NCBI GenBank assembly: GCA_030040315.1
Contig: JASHTY010000041.1
Location: forward strand, 1 to 32,420
Direction: 5' to 3'
Source of the DNA: Terriglobia bacterium
Lineage (GTDB): Bacteria > Acidobacteriota > Terriglobia > UBA7540
DNA length: 32,420 bases
How positions within the stretch are numbered: the first letter of the stretch is position 1; each line of letters begins with the position of its first letter. Made by a program: the position numbers and the translations under genes. Of this stretch, positions 22,612 to 31,414 are shown piece by piece. The notes below the pieces were generated by a model. It did not search any database, was not told the origin of the DNA, and saw only the letters and a program-made list of their open reading frames with translations.

Positions 22612-25239
22612 ATGGCGACGATTCAGATCCAAACCGTGGGCCAGGCACCCGTGACATCAGCCGGCTCGATGATCGCGGCCAGCACGCCGATGGCGGACGA
22701 TTCCTTCGCAGTAACCCTGGGGCGCGCTCTGGAGAACGGCTCAGTAATTGCGCAGGATGGCGTGTTCATCTCGCCGGAATTGCCTCAGAACCTCAACACG
22801 GACGCAAACGCGAACTCTGGTTCGGGTTCAGATTCGGGCTCCATGCCGGGCATCCTTTTGAATTGCTTCGCGGACAGTCTTTTGCAAATGTCGCCAAGCG
22901 TTACGACCAGCGCTCCAATTCCTCAGGTCCAGCAAGATTTCCAGAATTCACAGGCGGAGCTCACAGTGCCCTCAGCCGCGGATGCGCCGTATTTGCCCGG
23001 CATTCCACAAGAATCGACTGGGAATTCAACTTCGGATTTTGCTCCTGCCTCCAACGCTGCAGCGATGCCGGTGCGAGGGACTGGCAGGGCACATTCGGCG
23101 CCGGCAGGCAGGGAATTCGCCCGCAGGTCCACTATCGCCCCCGCGCAAAATGCACAGATGTTGAAGCCAGCCTCGCGCGTTAAGTGCGGCACAGCCAAGG
23201 CGGACGCTCAATCACCGGTTACGACGCCTGGACAAGCCACGGGGTTTGGGGTCGCCTCCGCCCAGATTCCCCTCGTAACGAGTACATCACTCCCCACCAT
23301 ACACTCGTCCTCCCTGCCCGGGACGAATTATGTTCAGAAATCCAACCGTCAGCCTGAAGAAGAAGTGAGCGCGCCGCCCGCGGCCAGCAATCCTGGCACT
23401 GGCTCCAGCCCACTTCAGATGGCAGGCCCTGGGATCCTTCCGATTTCGTCATGGTGGCCGCAGGGCGGCTCCGGCGCATCAACGAATCAAACTGCCCCAT
23501 CGGCCCTGGGCTCAAACCATCAGGAATCTTCCAACTTCAACCAATTCACTCCCTCAACGGGCGGGTCAGCAACCTCCCTTGAACAGCAAACTCATCTTGC
23601 TTCCACGCCACCAGTAGAAATGCCCAAAGCGCCAACGTTGACTGCAAATCTCAATTTCAACTCAGGCTTCAGCTCAGGCAATGTTCCAGAGGCTTCAACT
23701 GCATCGGCGCCGCCGGACGCGACTTTTGGCGTGAGCACCGGAGCGTCGCAATCTGACAAGGGGCTTAATGCGCCGGCTCAAACCCAGATCTCGAATCCAC
23801 ACCCTGCCCAGCAGCCGGCGCCTGTGCAGGGTGCAATGTTCGTCCAGGGGCCCGAAGGTTCTCCCGGCCTCGTCCAGTCCATTCCTCCAGAAGGCAGATT
23901 TGATCCGGCCCCAGATCAGGCTGAGGCACAAACTGAGGGCGGCCAGAACCCTTCGATGAGCAATGCCCCCTCCACCAGCAGAACTCAAACGTCCCAGACG
24001 GCCCAAGTGGCAGACTCATCCGAACCGGCAGCTTCGCATGCTTCGGCATTCACCGCCCCGACTCCGCCCACATTGGGGCCTCGACTCCAGACTTTGGTTG
24101 AAACTCTTCCCAATGCGCAAGCAAGCGTGCAGGTCACGGGGAACAACCTGGCGCTAACTGCGGCGCTGACCAACTCCGTTCCAGCAACAGAAACGGTACC
24201 TGCTCCCGCACAAAGCAATGCTGCTTCGAGAAGCAGCGCACCAGCAGCCCTATTGCAGTCTGTGCCCAAATCCGGAGATCTGCCAACCAGTCCATCAAGA
24301 GGTTCAATTCATCCTGGCAAAGATTCAAACATCCCTGCTAACGACGAGAGTTGGCAACAATTCACCGAGCCCGACGTGGCAAGCGCGCGAGTACTGAATT
24401 CAGGGACAAGCACGGCGGCGCCCCAGACTGAATCCAAATCTTCGCAGGCTCCCACAGCGAATTCACCACAGCAGCCGGCGTCAACGGAACTTGCTCCAAG
24501 TTCCGCGGCCTCACCGGCCGGCCCGGTCGAGAGCACGAACAACTCCAGCTCAGGGAACTCACAAGCCGCGGGGCAGGGGAAGGCAGGGCCACAGGGCTGG
24601 CCCGCCCCCGCAGAGAATCCGCCGGTAGCCAGTGTTGCGGCTCCCGCCCAATCGAACAGTCCGTCTGCAAGTGCAGGCGCGAATCCTTTGTCAGTGACCG
24701 CACCCGAGGTTTCAACAACTCATTCAGGCGCCTTTACACCATCGCCCCAGACGCAAACTCCCACGCAGCCGCCCGCCACGCTGGCGGCGTGGCAGAATTA
24801 CGACGGCGGCCCGGGAAAAATCGTCCAGTCGGCGTCGCTCAACAATTCCGCCGCGGGCGCGGAGATGCACCTCGAGCTGCGCACAAGTCCACTGGGACCT
24901 GTTGAGGTTCACACGGTGGTTCACGACGGATCGGTTGGGGCGGAAATTCACGTGCAGGGTTCCGAAGCGCACACCCTGCTTACCGCGGGCCTGCCTTCGC
25001 TTGAGCGCGCGCTCGGTGAGCGCAACCTGCGGGTTGAAAACCTGAGCGTCTACCAGGACTCGACCGGGGCAGGAACAACCGGGGGCGGAGCGCAAGACCC
25101 GCATTCGGGAGCTCATTCCTCGATGCAACGCCAGAATTTTCCGTGGGAAAGATCGCCTCAGTCCAACATTCCGTCGAGCTCTTCCACGGAGGAAGAAGAA
25201 CCAGTCATCTCGACAACCGGCCTGAGCGTTCGAGTTTAG
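22612..25239 (+). CDS. fliK: Flagellar hook-length control protein FliK
   Basis: An 875-aa protein, long for FliK. Nearly all of it is low-complexity sequence rich in Ser, Thr, Pro, Ala, Gln and Asn. At about 735-825 there is a folded Flg_hook domain (MHLELRTSPLGPVEVHTVV, HVQGSEAHTLL, SLERALGERNLRVENLSV). FliK is secreted during hook growth and measures its length, then switches export specificity through FlhB. The start is uncertain. I chose ATG 22612 because the protein reads sensibly from MATIQIQTVGQ. The frame is open to a GTG at 22546 (897 aa). Neither has a visible ribosome-binding site. flgD follows after a 25-bp gap. The elongated ruler region is the notable oddity. Confidence 0.9.
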   Translation: MATIQIQTVGQAPVTSAGSMIAASTPMADDSFAVTLGRALENGSVIAQDGVFISPELPQNLNTDANANSGSGSDSGSMPGILLNCFADSLLQMSPSVTTSAPIPQVQQDFQNSQAELTVPSAADAPYLPGIPQESTGNSTSDFAPASNAAAMPVRGTGRAHSAPAGREFARRSTIAPAQNAQMLKPASRVKCGTAKADAQSPVTTPGQATGFGVASAQIPLVTSTSLPTIHSSSLPGTNYVQKSNRQPEEEVSAPPAASNPGTGSSPLQMAGPGILPISSWWPQGGSGASTNQTAPSALGSNHQESSNFNQFTPSTGGSATSLEQQTHLASTPPVEMPKAPTLTANLNFNSGFSSGNVPEASTASAPPDATFGVSTGASQSDKGLNAPAQTQISNPHPAQQPAPVQGAMFVQGPEGSPGLVQSIPPEGRFDPAPDQAEAQTEGGQNPSMSNAPSTSRTQTSQTAQVADSSEPAASHASAFTAPTPPTLGPRLQTLVETLPNAQASVQVTGNNLALTAALTNSVPATETVPAPAQSNAASRSSAPAALLQSVPKSGDLPTSPSRGSIHPGKDSNIPANDESWQQFTEPDVASARVLNSGTSTAAPQTESKSSQAPTANSPQQPASTELAPSSAASPAGPVESTNNSSSGNSQAAGQGKAGPQGWPAPAENPPVASVAAPAQSNSPSASAGANPLSVTAPEVSTTHSGAFTPSPQTQTPTQPPATLAAWQNYDGGPGKIVQSASLNNSAAGAEMHLELRTSPLGPVEVHTVVHDGSVGAEIHVQGSEAHTLLTAGLPSLERALGERNLRVENLSVYQDSTGAGTTGGGAQDPHSGAHSSMQRQNFPWERSPQSNIPSSSSTEEEEPVISTTGLSVRV

Positions 25240-25264
25240 CCATGGCCGAAGGAGAACAAAACCT

Positions 25265-25558
25265 ATGATCGTTACCGCTCCCAACATGCTCGACTCAACG
25301 ACCAGCACGACCAGCGCTTCGTCCACCAGCTCTTCAACCTCAAACAATGGCTTGAGTTCCGACGACTTCATGACCCTTCTGGTCGCCGAAATTCAAAATC
25401 AGGATCCGACGAATCCAATGGATCCCACAACCTTCATGTCCCAGCTCGTGGACTTGAATCAACTCGAGCAGGTGACGCAGATCAATCAAGTCGTGCAGGA
25501 TTATGCTCCCGCGGGAACCACTTCGGATTCTTCGAATACTATCGACTCACTACTTTAG
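25265..25558 (+). CDS. flgD: Flagellar hook capping protein FlgD, short form
   Basis: A 97-aa protein with a Ser/Thr-rich N-terminus and the conserved FlgD core: FMTLLVAEIQNQDPTNPMD then TTFMSQLVDLNQLEQ (about 35-70). FlgD caps the growing hook and helps FlgE polymerise. Typical FlgD is about 220 residues, with Tudor-like and FnIII-like domains after this core. Both are missing here: the protein ends shortly after the core, with an in-frame stop. AAGGAG before ATG 25265 supports the start. flgE follows 11 bases on. It looks like a true short form and not an assembly break, because the downstream gene is intact with its own ribosome-binding site. Confidence 0.92.
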   Translation: MIVTAPNMLDSTTSTTSASSTSSSTSNNGLSSDDFMTLLVAEIQNQDPTNPMDPTTFMSQLVDLNQLEQVTQINQVVQDYAPAGTTSDSSNTIDSLL

Positions 25559-25569
25559 GAGGAAAAAAC

Positions 25570-27180
25570 ATGGGATCTTTTTCTACATCGCTTTCCGGTC
25601 TCGACGCCGAGGAACAAGCGCTCTCGGTAATTTCCAATGACCTCGCGAACCTGAATACCACGGCTTTCAAATCGGGCACTCCCGTCTTCAGCGACTTGTT
25701 CTACGAGATGCTGGGAACGGACGGGGCGGGCGACCCTGTGCAATTGGGCGTCGGCACCTCAATGAGTTCCGTCGACTCGCCGTTCACGCAAGGGAGCATC
25801 ACCACCACCGGCGTGCCCACGGACGTGGCTATTCAGGGAAACGGCCTGTTTGTTCTGAATGACGATGGCACGCAGGTTTACTCGCGCGCCGGCGATTTCT
25901 CTCTGAATTCAGCCGGTTATCTTGTATCCGACAACGGCAGTTATGTCATGGGCTACCCCGCCGTCAACGGCGTGGTCGATACCAGCAAGTCCCTGGCCCC
26001 CATTCAAATTTCGAGCGGCGAGACTTTCCCGCCCAATGCCACAAGCAACGTGCAGTTGGATATGAACCTGGACGCTACCGGCGCGCCGACGGCCGCGACG
26101 GGTACGCTCACTTTGACGGGAAACGCCAACAACGACGAGACAGTCACGGTCGGCTCAACCACATACACCTTTGTGACCGCATTATCCACATCTCCCACCG
26201 TAGCGGATCAGGTTTTGATTGGTTCAACCGCGGAGGATACGCTGAGCAACCTGGCGGATGCCATCAACGGAGCATCGGACGTGGGCACCAACTACAGCAC
26301 GGGCACCGTCGCCAGCACATTGGTAAACGCCACGGCATCGGGCGAAACTCTGACCCTTCAGGCGCTCTCCACCGGCACCAGCGGGAACTCCGTGGTGACT
26401 GGAGCGGATATGGCCGACGGATCGTTCGCATCAACCACTCTCACCGGCGGCGCCGCGGGAGGAACGTTCAGCACACCCATCACCGTGTACGACTCCCTTG
26501 GCAACAGCCATGTGCTGACCTTCAATTTCAATGAAACCTCAAACGGCAATTGGGACTATCAAATCACCATTCCCGCCGCGGACGTGGGCCAGACGGGAAG
26601 CGCGGTGACAGTAGCAAGCGGGACATTGCAGTTCAACTCCTCCGGGCAGTTGGTCTCGCCCTCGGCGAATGTGATGAACATCAATGTCACGGGGCTCGCC
26701 GACGGCGCCAAAACCATGACCCTCAACTGGCAGCTCTACAATTCCGCCGGTGCGCCGGTCATCACTCAAACCGCCGAGCCTTCCGCCACTTCCGGAACCA
26801 TTCAAGACGGCTATGGCGCTGGGACATTGCAGAGTTACTCCATCAATTCCAACGGAGTGATCGAAGGAGTCCTTTCCAACGGTCAAACTTTGGGGCTGGG
26901 CCAAATCGCGCTTGCCACCTTCGAGAATTACGACGGCTTGACGAACCTGGGCAGTAACGATTACGAATCGAGCCTGTCTTCCGGCGCGGCCAGCATCTCC
27001 GCCGCCGGCACGGGCGGCAGCGGGACGCTGGATGGCGGCTCGCTGGAAGCGTCCAACGTAGACATTGCCACGGCGTTTACCCAGCTCATCGAGGCCGAAC
27101 GCGGATACGAGGCCAACGCCAAGGCCATCACCACGGCGGATGACGTTACGCAGGCTTCCATCAACCTGATCCAAAGTTAA
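25570..27180 (+). CDS. flgE: Flagellar hook protein FlgE with an inserted domain
   Basis: A 536-aa hook subunit. The N-terminal D0 signature ISNDLANLNTTAFKSG is at 21-36. FTQGSITTTGVPTDVAIQGNGLF follows (72-94), then the hook core. FSTPITVYDSLGNSHVLTF begins at about 300. The C-terminal D0 is complete (GSLEASNVDIATAFTQLIEAERGYEANAKAITTAD). A segment of about 120 residues (177-298; LTLTGNANNDETVTVGSTTYT and AEDTLSNLADAIN) sits between the NLDA strand and the ITVYDSLGNSH strand. It resembles domains in flagellin hook/tail-like proteins. AGGAGG precedes ATG 25570. The distinction from FlgF/FlgG rests on length and the ITVYDSLGNSH motif. Confidence 0.95.
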   Translation: MGSFSTSLSGLDAEEQALSVISNDLANLNTTAFKSGTPVFSDLFYEMLGTDGAGDPVQLGVGTSMSSVDSPFTQGSITTTGVPTDVAIQGNGLFVLNDDGTQVYSRAGDFSLNSAGYLVSDNGSYVMGYPAVNGVVDTSKSLAPIQISSGETFPPNATSNVQLDMNLDATGAPTAATGTLTLTGNANNDETVTVGSTTYTFVTALSTSPTVADQVLIGSTAEDTLSNLADAINGASDVGTNYSTGTVASTLVNATASGETLTLQALSTGTSGNSVVTGADMADGSFASTTLTGGAAGGTFSTPITVYDSLGNSHVLTFNFNETSNGNWDYQITIPAADVGQTGSAVTVASGTLQFNSSGQLVSPSANVMNINVTGLADGAKTMTLNWQLYNSAGAPVITQTAEPSATSGTIQDGYGAGTLQSYSINSNGVIEGVLSNGQTLGLGQIALATFENYDGLTNLGSNDYESSLSSGAASISAAGTGGSGTLDGGSLEASNVDIATAFTQLIEAERGYEANAKAITTADDVTQASINLIQS

Positions 27181-27273
27181 TTCGGGCAGGTTGATTTCGG
27201 TAAATTCGCGCGTCGGCGCTCGATAACTGGCGCCGGCGAAGTTCAATGCAAGTCACTCCCCATGACCCCGTCT

Positions 27274-27309
27274 CCGGCGCAAGAACGCCGGGGCCGGGGC
27301 CCCCCTTTT
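27274..27309 (+). terminator. Candidate terminator after flgE
   Basis: A perfect CCGGCG/CGCCGG stem with a six-base loop (27274-27291) runs into a GC-rich GGGG...CCCC segment and then TTTT (27306-27309). Another stem, CGGCGC/GCGCCG, lies at about 27214-27235. The T-run is short, so termination strength is uncertain. Confidence 0.35.
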
Positions 27310-27344
27310 CAGCGTAAATAATCCCGTTTCGCGCAACTCGCGCG

Positions 27345-27373
27345 TGGAACCCCGCGCCGCGCAGGGATATAAT
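27345..27373 (+). promoter_or_regulatory. Candidate promoter of the DapA-like/glpK operon
   Basis: A perfect -10 box TATAAT lies at 27368-27373. The -35 17 bp upstream (TGGAAC, 27345-27350) is weak. It would give a leader of about 64 bases before GTG 27444. Confidence 0.45.
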
Positions 27374-27443
27374 GCCGCGCGCCCGTATTGCCGCATGGGG
27401 ACCGGACGAGCAAAACTGGGTAATTGAAGAAGGGGACGCTGAA

Positions 27444-28412
27444 GTGAGCACTCAACTGAACCGGCGCGAATTTCTCGGCACGATGGCTGCGGCGGGCGGA
27501 CTGGCGCTTTCCACCGCGTCCGCAGTGAAGGAGCCGTGGGCAGGTGCGTTCATCATCATGCAGACCCCGTTTCTTGAAAATCTGGAGGTGGACGGAGCGT
27601 CGTTGATGCGCGAGGCGGATTTCCTGGTGCATTGTGGCGTGCAGGGAATGGTCTGGCCGGCCGGGGCGGGAGAAACCCAGGAGCTTTCGCATGACGAGCG
27701 CGTGAAATTCGCGCGCATGGTCGTGGAAGGGGCGCGCGGCCGCGCTCCGGTTTTGATTGGTGTGCACGCGCCGAACAAATTTGAAGCTGTGGATTACGCG
27801 CGCGAGGCGGAACGCATGGGCGCGGACGGCATGCTGGCCATGTCACAAACCGACGGATCAAATGACCTCTCAATCCTTACGGATTATTTCACTGCCATTG
27901 CCAACGCATCGAAACTGCCGCTCTGCATTCAGGTGACGAGCCCGGCACTGACGGTGGATTTCCTGATCGACCTCACGCACAAGTTGCCGACCTTTCGGTA
28001 CGTCAAGGAGGAGCAGGAGCCCGTGCCCGAGCGCGTCTCGCGGTACGTCAAGGAAGCAAACGGATTGCTTGTGCCCATGACGGGCGGGGGCTCGCGGAAT
28101 TTCCTGAACGAGATGGCGCGAGGATCGCGAGGCACGATGCCCGGCGCCGGATTTGCCGATATTCAGGCGGAAATCTGGGAGTGGTACCAGGCAGGTAAAA
28201 AGAAGGAAGCCCGCGACCTGTTCGCAAAGATGCTGATGATGGCTGTGCTCGAGCAGCACACCGGTTATGTTGTGCAGAAGGAAATCCTGCGGCGACGCGG
28301 CATTTTTGAGACCGTCGTGATGCGCAACACCCGCAAATTCAGTATGGATGCGGGCGACCTGCACGAGCTGGATGAAATCTTTGAGGTGCTCAAGCCTTAC
28401 TTCCGCGTGTGA
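27444..28412 (+). CDS. Tat-exported DapA/NAL-superfamily (dihydrodipicolinate synthase-like) protein
   Basis: A 322-aa protein with a twin-arginine signal (NRREFLG at about 6-12, then a hydrophobic AAAGGLALSTASA) and a TIM-barrel of the DapA/N-acetylneuraminate lyase superfamily. The Schiff-base Lys188 is present in YVKEEQEP. The Tyr that normally acts two strands earlier is replaced (Gln163 in CIQVTSP), and the substrate-binding GTTGE loop reads GAGE. Canonical dihydrodipicolinate synthesis is therefore unlikely. I chose GTG 27444, with AAGGGG nine bases upstream. An ATG at 27372 would put 24 residues before the Tat motif. The Tat signal argues for an extracytoplasmic role or a cofactor-bearing fold. 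glpK follows 24 bases on. Confidence 0.82.
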   Translation: MSTQLNRREFLGTMAAAGGLALSTASAVKEPWAGAFIIMQTPFLENLEVDGASLMREADFLVHCGVQGMVWPAGAGETQELSHDERVKFARMVVEGARGRAPVLIGVHAPNKFEAVDYAREAERMGADGMLAMSQTDGSNDLSILTDYFTAIANASKLPLCIQVTSPALTVDFLIDLTHKLPTFRYVKEEQEPVPERVSRYVKEANGLLVPMTGGGSRNFLNEMARGSRGTMPGAGFADIQAEIWEWYQAGKKKEARDLFAKMLMMAVLEQHTGYVVQKEILRRRGIFETVVMRNTRKFSMDAGDLHELDEIFEVLKPYFRV

Positions 28413-28436
28413 CCCGCTTGGCTCGGAGATTCGTAC

Positions 28437-29921
28437 ATGCCGCGATACATTCTGGCGCTGGATCAAGGGACCACGAGTTCGCGGGCCATCTTGTTCGATC
28501 ACGAAGGCCGTCCCCGCTTTTCGGCAAGCCGGGAATTCAAGCAGTATTACCCGCAGCCGGGCTGGGTGGAGCACGATGCGATGGAAATTTGGAAGTCGCA
28601 GCTTGACGTGGCGGAGAAAGTTCTTGCCGAAGCTCAAATCAGCGCAGACGACCTGGCGGCGCTGGGCATCACCAATCAGCGCGAGACAGTGGTGCTTTGG
28701 GATCGCGCCACGGGCGAGCCGCTTTACCACGCTATCGTGTGGCAATGCCGGCGGACCGCGGCCATGTGCGACCGGATTCGCGCCGAAGGTTTCGATCGCG
28801 TCCTCCGCGAGAAAACCGGACTGGTTACGGACGCCTATTTTTCCGGAACCAAGATCGCCTGGCTGCTTGAAAACGTTCCGGGCGCGCGCGCTCGAGCCCA
28901 GCACGGCGAGCTTGCGGTGGGAACGATTGACACCTGGCTGATCTGGAATCTCACCCGAGGCAAGGCGCATGTAACTGATGTGTCGAACGCTTCGCGCACG
29001 CTACTGTTCAACCTGCACACGCTGGAATGGGATCCGGAAATCCTCAGCTACTTTGCCATCCCTGCTTCAATCCTGCCGGAAGTCAAACCCTCGAGCGCCG
29101 AACTGGGCGAAACGCATCTATTTGGCGCTACACTTCGCATTTGCGGCGTGGCGGGCGATCAGCAGGCCGCGCTCTTCGGTCAGCAGTGCTTCCGGCACGG
29201 CATGGTGAAGAACACTTACGGCACGGGATGTTTCCTGCTGATGAACACGGGGACGGAGATTCCGCATTCCAATTCCGGATTGGTGGGGACCGTGGCATGG
29301 GGAATCGACGGGCGAACGGAATACGCGCTGGAAGGCAGCGTGTTCATTGCCGGCGCGGCCATTCAGTGGCTGCGCGATGAAATGAAGCTGCTGAAGGACG
29401 CTGCGGAAAGCGAGGCCCTGGCGCGCTCCGTACGCGACACGAACGGGGTCTATCTGGTTCCCGCATTTGTGGGATTGGGCGCGCCCCATTGGGACGCTTA
29501 CGCGCGCGGAACCATTACGGGCATCACGCGCGGCGCAAATCGCGCTCACCTGGTGCGTGCCGCGCTCGAATCCATTGCCTACCAGACGCGCGAGGTGGTG
29601 GACGCTATGGCGCGCGACTCCGGCCTGCGGCCCCAGGCCTTGCGGGTGGATGGCGGCGCGACGCGCAATGATTTTCTCTGTCAATTTCAAGCAGATATTC
29701 TGGGAATTCCCGTCGAACGCCCCGCGACCACGGAATCCACGGCGCTCGGCGCAGCCTATCTGGCGGGCCTTGCTTCAGGATTCTGGAAGGAAAAACTGGA
29801 GCTCACGGCGCACCTTCACTCGACGCACCGCTTTGAGCCTCAATTGGACTTCTCCCGCCGCGAAGAACTATTCGCGGGCTGGCTGCGTGCCGTGGAGCGC
29901 GCCAAGGGGTGGGCGAGTTAG
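28437..29921 (+). CDS. glpK: Glycerol kinase
   Basis: A 494-aa cytosolic FGGY kinase converting glycerol and ATP to sn-glycerol 3-phosphate. The N-terminal [16 protein letters not shown] (6-21) binds phosphate. Arg82, Glu83 (QRETVV) and Tyr134 (TDAYFSGTK), plus Asp in [11 protein letters not shown], match the glycerol-binding residues of Glp[16 protein letters not shown] is family-specific. No glpF or glpD lies alongside. A CGGAG lies nine bases before ATG 28437. The gene is 24 bases after the DapA-like gene and probably co-transcribed. Confidence 0.96.
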   Translation: MPRYILALDQGTTSSRAILFDHEGRPRFSASREFKQYYPQPGWVEHDAMEIWKSQLDVAEKVLAEAQISADDLAALGITNQRETVVLWDRATGEPLYHAIVWQCRRTAAMCDRIRAEGFDRVLREKTGLVTDAYFSGTKIAWLLENVPGARARAQHGELAVGTIDTWLIWNLTRGKAHVTDVSNASRTLLFNLHTLEWDPEILSYFAIPASILPEVKPSSAELGETHLFGATLRICGVAGDQQAALFGQQCFRHGMVKNTYGTGCFLLMNTGTEIPHSNSGLVGTVAWGIDGRTEYALEGSVFIAGAAIQWLRDEMKLLKDAAESEALARSVRDTNGVYLVPAFVGLGAPHWDAYARGTITGITRGANRAHLVRAALESIAYQTREVVDAMARDSGLRPQALRVDGGATRNDFLCQFQADILGIPVERPATTESTALGAAYLAGLASGFWKEKLELTAHLHSTHRFEPQLDFSRREELFAGWLRAVERAKGWAS

Positions 29922-29961
29922 AAGCACGCGCGGCGGCCGCCTCGCACGCTTCTGGCCGCAA

Positions 29962-29970
29962 TGGTAGAAT
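29962..29970 (+). promoter_or_regulatory. Possible extended -10 element upstream of the SIS gene
   Basis: TGGTAGAAT fits an extended -10 (TGnTAtaaT). No -35 is evident. It would place transcription start roughly 75 bases before ATG 30053. Similar extended -10 sequence TGGTATAAT precedes the LutC-like gene. Confidence 0.35.
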
Positions 29971-30052
29971 CCCTTTGGTGCGTCAGTGTGATTGAGTGAG
30001 GTTCGCCGCCGAAAGAAGTAAGTCGTATTCCTGGCTCCCGAAGGTGCACGGT

Positions 30053-31096
30053 ATGTCGGAACTTTTGGATGAAATCTCGCAACAACCCGCACTACTTCTG
30101 GGTTTGCGCAAATACTACACCAGCCCTGGGGCGATTCCCGTCAAAGCCCTGCGAAAACTGGTGCGCCGCTGGCCACCCACTGTGGTTTTTACCGGCATGG
30201 GCTCCTCGCTATTTGCGGCATGCCCGGCGCAGGCCTACCTGACAGAGCACGGAGTTCGCGCCGTGGTGTGGGAAACCGCGGAGCTTGTACACCATCACCT
30301 GAAGTTTCTGGGAGCGGACACGCTGCTGGTGGTGGTCTCGCGATCAGGTCAAACTGCTGAGGTAGTGCGTCTGCTGAAAAGCCTGCCCGCGAAGGCGCGC
30401 GTGCTGGCCGTCACGAATGTTGAGGCCAGCCCCCTGTCAAAATGCGCCAACCTGCTTCTGCCCATGATGGCGGGGCCGCAGGCTACCGTCGCCACCAAAA
30501 CCTATACGTGTTCCGTTGCGGTTCTGATGTACCTGGCCTTTGCCATCGCTGGAAAGCCCACCGGACCGCTGACCCAGGAACTGATGTTCGCGGCCGATGC
30601 TGAAGAGAAAATTCTTGAGCGCCGCGAAGAGCTGATGCCGCCGATTGTGGAATTCTTTGGCCGGCCGCCCTACGTGGCGCTGATGTCGCGTGGAGCGGAC
30701 CTGGCCACGGCCTACCAGGGCGCGCTGATGCTGAAGGAAGTAGCGCGGCTTGCGGCCGAACCCATCAGCGCCGCGCAATTCCGGCACGGACCGATTGAAA
30801 TCGTTGATCCGAGCCACCGCTACATCCTGTTTGCCCGCCAGGGGAAAACCGCCAGGCTGCTCCTGAAGCTCGCGGACGACATTCGCAATTCCGGAGGCAG
30901 GGTGTTGCTCTTCACCGACCTGCCCTTTGACAACCTGACGAACGTGCGGCTGATTCGCCTGGAGCATGTGCGCCTGGGAATGGGAACGCTGGTGGATAAT
31001 GTCTACATGCAATTGCTCGCGCATGACACGGCGCTGCACGCGGGCTTTGTGCCTGGAAAATTCAAAATTGCGGAAAACGTCACACGCGAGGAGTGA
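30053..31096 (+). CDS. Double-SIS-domain sugar isomerase (GlmS isomerase/AgaS-like)
   Basis: A 347-aa protein with two sugar isomerase (SIS) domains and no N-terminal glutaminase. The first SIS has GMGSS (48-52) and SRSGQT (96-101). The middle KEVARLAAEPISAAQFRHGP stretch is characteristic of GlmS-like and AgaS-like aminosugar isomerases. It probably acts on a hexosamine 6-phosphate, for example as a deaminase/isomerase. Since the glutaminase half is absent, it cannot be a full GlmS. I chose ATG 30053 with AAGGTG seven bases upstream. The frame is open to GTG 29996, which lacks a ribosome-binding site. It follows glpK by 131 bases. Confidence 0.88.
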   Translation: MSELLDEISQQPALLLGLRKYYTSPGAIPVKALRKLVRRWPPTVVFTGMGSSLFAACPAQAYLTEHGVRAVVWETAELVHHHLKFLGADTLLVVVSRSGQTAEVVRLLKSLPAKARVLAVTNVEASPLSKCANLLLPMMAGPQATVATKTYTCSVAVLMYLAFAIAGKPTGPLTQELMFAADAEEKILERREELMPPIVEFFGRPPYVALMSRGADLATAYQGALMLKEVARLAAEPISAAQFRHGPIEIVDPSHRYILFARQGKTARLLLKLADDIRNSGGRVLLFTDLPFDNLTNVRLIRLEHVRLGMGTLVDNVYMQLLAHDTALHAGFVPGKFKIAENVTREE

Positions 31097-31143
31097 AGTA
31101 CACCTCACTCGCTTCACATTAGTGTGCGCCGAGGAAGAGCCCT

Positions 31144-31213
31144 AACCACAGAACGCACAGAGAGCCACAGAGTAGTCCTTTCTCTGTGTACCTCTGCGAT
31201 CTCCGTGGTGAAG
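31144..31213. repeat. Long imperfect palindrome, ACCACAGA-type dispersed repeat
   Basis: The left arm (31144-31172; AACCACAGA then CACAGAGAGCCACAGAG) is imperfectly complementary to the right arm (31182-31213; CTCTGTGTACCTCTG then CCGTGGTGAA). It lies in the 318-bp noncoding gap between the SIS gene and the dksA-like gene, where no gene is evident. The sequence strongly resembles the ACCACAGAG/CTCTGTGGT palindromic elements I know from many bacterial genomes. That recognition is from memory, not a search. Confidence 0.6.
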
Positions 31214-31357
31214 GTCCTTTTGTTCTGCGGATCAGCGACGCAGGCGGAGAAGCCGCTCACCCTTTTCAAGGGATTTAATCCTGACCCGGCGGGCGCACGC
31301 CTACTCAATCCTGGCGACGTGCTTTCCGCCGGACTCAATTGCTGAAATAACCGCCCT

Positions 31358-31379
31358 GCCGGGATTGAGCATTCCCGGC
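31358..31379. terminator. Hairpin between SIS and dksA-like genes, possible bidirectional terminator
   Basis: A perfect 7-bp stem GCCGGGA/TCCCGGC with an 8-base loop lies between the two convergent genes. No T-run follows on either strand, so it may be only a processing or stabilising structure. Confidence 0.3.
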
Positions 31380-31414
31380 TGAGTGATTCTGGCTGGAATC
31401 GGGAAACGAAGCCC

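Noticed and set aside
24724-25371. Minus-strand open frame across the end of fliK and start of flgD
   Set aside because: It covers the conserved Flg_hook domain in antisense and has no identifiable fold.
25265-25570. Frameshift as the cause of the short flgD
   Set aside because: The gene ends cleanly just before a good ribosome-binding site and the flgE start, with only 11 bases between. There is no room for the missing domains in another frame.
27870-28970. Minus-strand 366-codon frame spanning the DapA-like gene and glpK
   Set aside because: Both sense genes are firmly identified, and the antisense frame spans their junction.
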